Source: Nocardioides baekrokdamisoli
GTDB lineage: Bacteria; Actinomycetota; Actinomycetes; Propionibacteriales; Nocardioidaceae
Direction: 5' to 3'
DNA length: 64,000 nt
NCBI RefSeq assembly: GCF_003945325.1
Contig: NZ_AP019307.1
Location: forward strand, 2,232,001-2,296,000
Part shown: one piece after another, positions 60,337 through 64,000 of the stretch
How positions within the stretch are numbered: the first letter of the stretch is position 1
Layout: every line of letters begins with the position of its first letter
The notes under the pieces: generated by a model
What the model was told of the DNA's origin: nothing
Seen by the model: only the letters and a program-made list of their open reading frames with translations
Database searches by the model: none
Made by a program: the position numbers and the translations under genes

Positions 60337-60921
60337 ATGCGAAAAGTTCCGACACAGCAGCGATCCCGCGACATGGTCGAGCGGATCGTCACAGCCGGTC
60401 GTGAGGTGCTCGTGAGCGACGGGTACGACGCGTTCTCCACCAACCGGGTCGCGGACGTCGCGGACATCAGCCCCGGGTCGCTCTACCAGTATTTCCCGAA
60501 CAAGACCGCGATCATCGACGTCGTCATCGACCGCTACATGGCGAGCATGAGCGAACAGGTGGTGGCGGCTCTCGGGGACCGCATCGCCGGCCCGCCGGAG
60601 GACCTCGTACGCGGCGTCCTCGATGCGCTGGTGTGCGCGCTGGAGTCCGACGCAGCACTGCTGCACGTGGCTTACGAGGTCCTGCCGCTCGCGCGCAACA
60701 ACCCTGCCCGCGCGGCCGTGGAGCAGCGGGTGCAGCAACTCGCCACCGCCTATCTGGCTGTCCGCGGTCTGGTCCCGGCACCGGCCACCGCAGCCTGGGT
60801 GATGGTGCTGGCGATCGAGAACCTCGCCGTGCGGTGGGTGATCGATCGACCGCCGATCTCGCGCGAGGCCTTCCTGGACGAACTGGTCGCGCTCGTCACG
60901 GGCTACCTTCCGCTCGGCTGA
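60337..60921 (+). CDS. TetR-family transcriptional regulator
   Basis: A 194-aa protein with an N-terminal TetR helix-turn-helix (RIVTAGREVLVSDGYDAFSTNRVADVADISPGSLYQYFPNKTAIIDVV) and a helical ligand/dimer domain with Trp residues (AAWVMVLAIENLAVRWVI). ATG 60337 sits two nt after the palindrome 60321-60335. It most likely controls itself and the divergent MpaB-like oxygenase. The ligand is unknown. Confidence 0.93.
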   Translation: MRKVPTQQRSRDMVERIVTAGREVLVSDGYDAFSTNRVADVADISPGSLYQYFPNKTAIIDVVIDRYMASMSEQVVAALGDRIAGPPEDLVRGVLDALVCALESDAALLHVAYEVLPLARNNPARAAVEQRVQQLATAYLAVRGLVPAPATAAWVMVLAIENLAVRWVIDRPPISREAFLDELVALVTGYLPLG

Positions 60922-61065
60922 CGGGCCTGGTCGGGTCTCGGGGGCTCGGGGCCCCTGAGGATCATGCGTCGTGAGGCCCGGGCTAAGGTTCACCGGCCCG
61001 GGCGCGGATTCCGCTTGGCCTGAGCGCCGCTCCGATGAGCCGGCGGGACCGAGATGGAGGGAACC

Positions 61066-62244
61066 ATGACCCGACGATTCCGTTACGCCGTCGCCGGATG
61101 CCTCGCCGCAGCCACGATGCTTGGCGCGTACGCCGTCGGCACCGACGGATCTGCGTCCGCCGCGACCGGTGCGAGCGGACTCTATGGCTACTCCATTCAG
61201 GACCAGAAAGACTTCTCCACCTACGTGAAGCTCGCTTCCACGGGCGGGTCGAGGACGCTCCGGATGGTGGTTCCCTGGGCCTCGGTGCAGCCGACCAAGT
61301 CCGCGTACAACTGGAGCTTCTTCGACGCCACCGTCGGCATCGCCGCCGACGACCACCAGCGGATGCTGCTGGTCGTCGGTCAGAGCCCCAGTTGGGCCAG
61401 CGGAGTCTCAACGTCGTTGCCGAACTGGGAGTGGTACCCGCCGAAGGACCCCAGCACCTACGGGACCTTCGTCCACGCGGTCCTGCTGCGGTACGGCGCC
61501 ACGGGCTCGTACTGGACCAGTCACCCGAGCGTGCCGAAGTCGCCGGTGGTCGGCATCGAGGTCTGGAATGAGCCGAACCTCAAGGATTTCTGGGAGAGCG
61601 GGCCCAACCCGAGCGCCTACGCCAAGCTCGTGATCGCCGCGTACAACGCCACCCGGACGACTCCGCAGGTGGCCCCGATCGTGGCGGGATCACTCGCGCC
61701 CATCGGCGGCTACAACGACGCCAACTGTGACGGGACGGGTGACGGTGGGGTCAGCAGCCGCGGCGTGAACCAGGTCAACTTCGTGGAGCGCATGTACGCC
61801 GCGGGCGCGCACGGGTATTTCGACGCCCTCTCGGTGCACCCCTACAACTTCTGGCGCAACGCCACGGCCGCCCAGATGCTCACGTACAACAAGTGCTCTG
61901 CTTGGAGCGAGATGTACCAGACACCCGTGAACATTCGCAGGCTGATGGCTGCCCAGGGCGACGGCGCCAAGAAGACGTGGATCACCGAGGCCGGTGCGCC
62001 CACGTGCGTGGCGCGAGCCACGTACCAGTGCGTCAGTGAGGCCGAGCAGGCGAAACTCGCGACCGCGGAGGTCGCGGCGTGGAAAAGCTGCGCGTGGGCG
62101 GGCAACTACTACTGGTACGACCTGCGAGACGATTCCAGCACGTCGCCGACGTGGTTCTCCGACCAGGAACACCACTTCGGTGTCGCGCACGCGAACAACG
62201 CGCACAAGCCGGTCTGGCAGGCCCTGAAGACCGCGTTCGGGTAG
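61066..62244 (+). CDS. Secreted glycoside hydrolase (clan GH-A type)
   Basis: A 392-aa protein with a signal peptide (MTRRFRYAVAGCLAAATMLGAYAVG, cleavage after SASA) and a (beta/alpha)8 glycosidase domain. The acid/base Glu is in VVGIEVWNEPNLKDFW (WNEP) and the probable nucleophile is Glu in TWITEAGAPT. LSVHPYNFW lies between. This is the GH39/GH5-like layout; the sugar substrate cannot be named. ATG 61066 has GGAGGG at good spacing, so the ATG four codons earlier is rejected. mfd begins 102 nt downstream. Confidence 0.85.
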   Translation: MTRRFRYAVAGCLAAATMLGAYAVGTDGSASAATGASGLYGYSIQDQKDFSTYVKLASTGGSRTLRMVVPWASVQPTKSAYNWSFFDATVGIAADDHQRMLLVVGQSPSWASGVSTSLPNWEWYPPKDPSTYGTFVHAVLLRYGATGSYWTSHPSVPKSPVVGIEVWNEPNLKDFWESGPNPSAYAKLVIAAYNATRTTPQVAPIVAGSLAPIGGYNDANCDGTGDGGVSSRGVNQVNFVERMYAAGAHGYFDALSVHPYNFWRNATAAQMLTYNKCSAWSEMYQTPVNIRRLMAAQGDGAKKTWITEAGAPTCVARATYQCVSEAEQAKLATAEVAAWKSCAWAGNYYWYDLRDDSSTSPTWFSDQEHHFGVAHANNAHKPVWQALKTAFG

Positions 62245-62297
62245 GCCGCCGGGCTCGTCGCCGGCGCGCTCCTCGGCCGCCTAGACTGAGCCCATCA

Positions 62298-62321
62298 CCC
62301 CCTGTCCGGCTGGTCAGGGGG
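62298..62321 (+). terminator. Hairpin in the gap before mfd
   Basis: CCCCCTG (62298-62304) pairs with CAGGGGG (62315-62321), with a 10-nt loop. It may end the glycosidase transcript or lie in the mfd leader. No T-tract is present. Confidence 0.4.
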
Positions 62322-62346
62322 CACATCGTGTTGCGCAGGAGTCGTG

Positions 62347-64000
62347 GTGTCGCTCGTCCCGATCGCTGATCTGGTCCTGTCCGAGAAGGTCGTACGCGCC
62401 TCGCTCGACGAGGCGAGCGGCGGCCGCGTACTCGCCCTGGATCTGACCGGCCCAGAGGCGCTGCGTCCGTTCGCCACCGTCGGCCTGGTCCGCGAGGGAC
62501 GCCTGGTGGTCGTCGTGACCGCGACGTCGCGAGAGGCCGAGACGCTCGTGGCCGACCTCGGCGACGTGATGTCCTCCGAGGAGGTCGCCTACTACCCGAG
62601 TTGGGAGACGCTTCCGCATGAGCGGCTGTCCCCGCGAGCGGACACGGTCGGTCGTCGGCTCGCGGCGCTGCGGCGGCTGAAGCATCCGGAGGGGGCGCCG
62701 ATCCGGGTGCTGGTCACGACGGTGCGGTCGGTCTTGCAGCCGCAGGTGAAGGGGCTCGCCGATCTCGAACCGGTGGCTGTGGTTCCCGGGCAGACGGCCG
62801 AACTCGACGCCATCGTCCGCGGACTGGTCGACGCCGCGTACACCCGGGTCGACCTCGTCGAGAAGCGTGGTGAGTTCGCGGTCCGCGGCGGGATCGTGGA
62901 TGTCTTCCCGCCGACTGAGGAGCACCCGATCCGGGTCGAGTTCTTCGGCGACGAGGTCGACGAGATCCGGTCCTTCTCGGTGGCCGACCAGCGGACGGTC
63001 GCGACCCTGGACCGGATGTGGGCGCCGCCATGTCGCGAGCTTCTCCTCACCGAGGAGGTACGCGCTCGCGCAAAGGCATTGGGCGAGACCCATCCGACCC
63101 TGGTCGAACTGACCGACAAACTCGCCCAGGGCATCGCGGTCGAAGGCATGGAGTCGCTCGCACCCGTCCTCACCGACGACATGGAACTCCTGGTCGATCT
63201 CCTGCCCGACGAGTCGACCGTGCTGATCCTCGACCCCGAGCGCGTACGCCGCCGGGCCGCGGATCTGGTGACCACCAGTGAGGAGTTCCTGGCGGCCTCC
63301 TGGGCTGTCGCAGCGAGCGGGGGACAGGCGCCGATCGACCTCGGCGCGGCCAGCTATCGCGATCTCGAGGACGTACGCGCCACGGCGATCGCCCGCGGCG
63401 TGCCGTGGTGGACGCTCGGTCCGTTCGGCGGGGAGGCCGACGCCGGGGTCACCTGGCAGGCGCCGGCGGGTTACCGGGGTGACTGGGCGAAGGCTTCTGC
63501 CGACATTCGCTCGTGGATCGAGGCCGAATGGCGCGTGGTCATCGTGCAACCCGGTCACGGCCCGGCGCAGCGTACGGTCGAGGCGCTCGGTGAGGCCGAT
63601 ATAGCGAGCCGATACATCGAGCCCGGTGAGGAGTGGACGCCGCGCCTCCGGGTCGTCAGCGTCGTCCAGGGAGCCCTGTCGGAGGGCTTCATCGATGAGG
63701 ACGGCAAGCTCGTCGTGTTGACCGCCGAGGACCTCAGCGGCACCCGGACCGCCAGCCGCGACCTGGGCAAGATGCCCGTACGCCGCAAGCGCCAGATCGA
63801 TCCCTTGGAACTCAAGACCGGCGACTACGTCGTGCACGAGCAGCACGGCGTCGGCCGGTTCGTGGAGATGAAGCAGCGCGAGGTCAGCGGTGCGACTCGT
63901 GAGTACCTCGTCCTTGAGTACGGAGCCAGCAAGCGTGGCGCTCCGCCGGACCGGCTCTACGTGCCGGCCGATGCGCTCGACCAGGTCACCAGGTACGTCG
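62347..64000 (+). CDS. mfd: Transcription-repair coupling factor Mfd, N-terminal part (continues past window)
   Basis: 551 codons are in view and the frame is open at the window edge. The N-terminal UvrB-like module is present: VAYYPSWETLPHERLSPRADTVGRRL, EKRGEFAVRGGIVDVFPPTEEHPIRVEFFGDEVDEIRSF (seen as family blocks). The CarD-like RNA-polymerase-interacting domain (LKTGDYVVHEQHGVGRFVEM) begins near residue 490. The helicase motors are outside. Mfd removes stalled RNA polymerase and recruits UvrA. GTG 62347 (VSLVPIADLVL) is chosen for GGAG five nt upstream; GTG 62344 is adjacent. pth and mfd are usually close neighbours. Confidence 0.95.
   Translation, partial: MSLVPIADLVLSEKVVRASLDEASGGRVLALDLTGPEALRPFATVGLVREGRLVVVVTATSREAETLVADLGDVMSSEEVAYYPSWETLPHERLSPRADTVGRRLAALRRLKHPEGAPIRVLVTTVRSVLQPQVKGLADLEPVAVVPGQTAELDAIVRGLVDAAYTRVDLVEKRGEFAVRGGIVDVFPPTEEHPIRVEFFGDEVDEIRSFSVADQRTVATLDRMWAPPCRELLLTEEVRARAKALGETHPTLVELTDKLAQGIAVEGMESLAPVLTDDMELLVDLLPDESTVLILDPERVRRRAADLVTTSEEFLAASWAVAASGGQAPIDLGAASYRDLEDVRATAIARGVPWWTLGPFGGEADAGVTWQAPAGYRGDWAKASADIRSWIEAEWRVVIVQPGHGPAQRTVEALGEADIASRYIEPGEEWTPRLRVVSVVQGALSEGFIDEDGKLVVLTAEDLSGTRTASRDLGKMPVRRKRQIDPLELKTGDYVVHEQHGVGRFVEMKQREVSGATREYLVLEYGASKRGAPPDRLYVPADALDQVTRYV

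Noticed and set aside
62314..63846. Minus-strand frame of 510 codons at the right end
   Set aside because: It lies opposite the GTG-started mfd frame, which has clear Mfd domain sequence and is open to the window edge.

Overview
The window is chromosomal DNA of a high-GC actinobacterium, most likely a member of the Nocardioidaceae or a close relative. Four observations point there. Start codons are often GTG and genes are tightly packed with ATGA or TGATG overlaps. The haem genes are of the coproporphyrin type (hemE-hemY-hemQ) and lie beside rnd and a DUF3000 gene. There is a Corynebacterium-type N-terminally extended GapB. A glmU-prs-rplY-pth-mfd housekeeping block is interrupted by extra genes. 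No phage, transposase, CRISPR array or replication origin was seen.

Layout, left half. 1-3154: end of an RsmC-like methyltransferase, a 35-bp perfect inverted repeat, a cytochrome P450 and a membrane-anchored HtrA protease. 3274-10421: a Pls/PosA-type single-module NRPS with membrane and left-handed beta-helix segments, an M1 metallopeptidase, a small protein, a very short Sfp-type phosphopantetheinyl transferase and citrate synthase. 10612-17499: HrpA helicase, an unknown protein, an orphan PemK/MazF-like toxin, RNase D and DUF3000. 17648-22357: hemE-hemY-hemQ and gapB. 22432-32792: small and accessory genes, including MsrB, TfoX-like, DUF4126, a free-standing LigD-type polymerase, a Phd/PIN toxin-antitoxin pair, a lipoprotein, a soluble-adenylyl-cyclase-like giant, a methyltransferase, an ATP-dependent DNA ligase and a short asparaginase-like protein.

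Layout, right half. 32796-41190 is mostly envelope genes: an MMPL exporter, a cytidylyltransferase/LicD-methyltransferase operon, an atypical tRNA-Gln, an Ig-repeat secreted protein and UppP. 41266-47633: an unknown protein, glmU, prs, a secreted protein, a shortened bL25 and pth. 47815-58986 is an 11-kb phosphate-transport operon. 59051-64000: an MpaB-type oxygenase with a divergent TetR regulator, a secreted glycoside hydrolase and the start of mfd.

The phosphate operon is the best candidate for an undescribed system. pstC and pstA are followed by three different PstS-like proteins. Two of these carry a C-terminal membrane anchor; one is 865 aa. Next come a sortase-fold membrane protein that has lost its catalytic His, Cys and Arg, then pstB, then a lytic-transglycosylase-like protein. 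Two closely matching PHO-box-like sites lie before pstC and before the third PstS-like gene, so the operon appears phosphate-regulated with an internal promoter. The parts suggest a phosphate-capture apparatus built into the cell wall.

A second theme is the number of elaborate palindromic or tandem elements between genes (387-494, 10490-10568, 15047-15238, 17540-17598, 58990-59055). They do not look like simple terminators, and some supply stop codons to the neighbouring genes.
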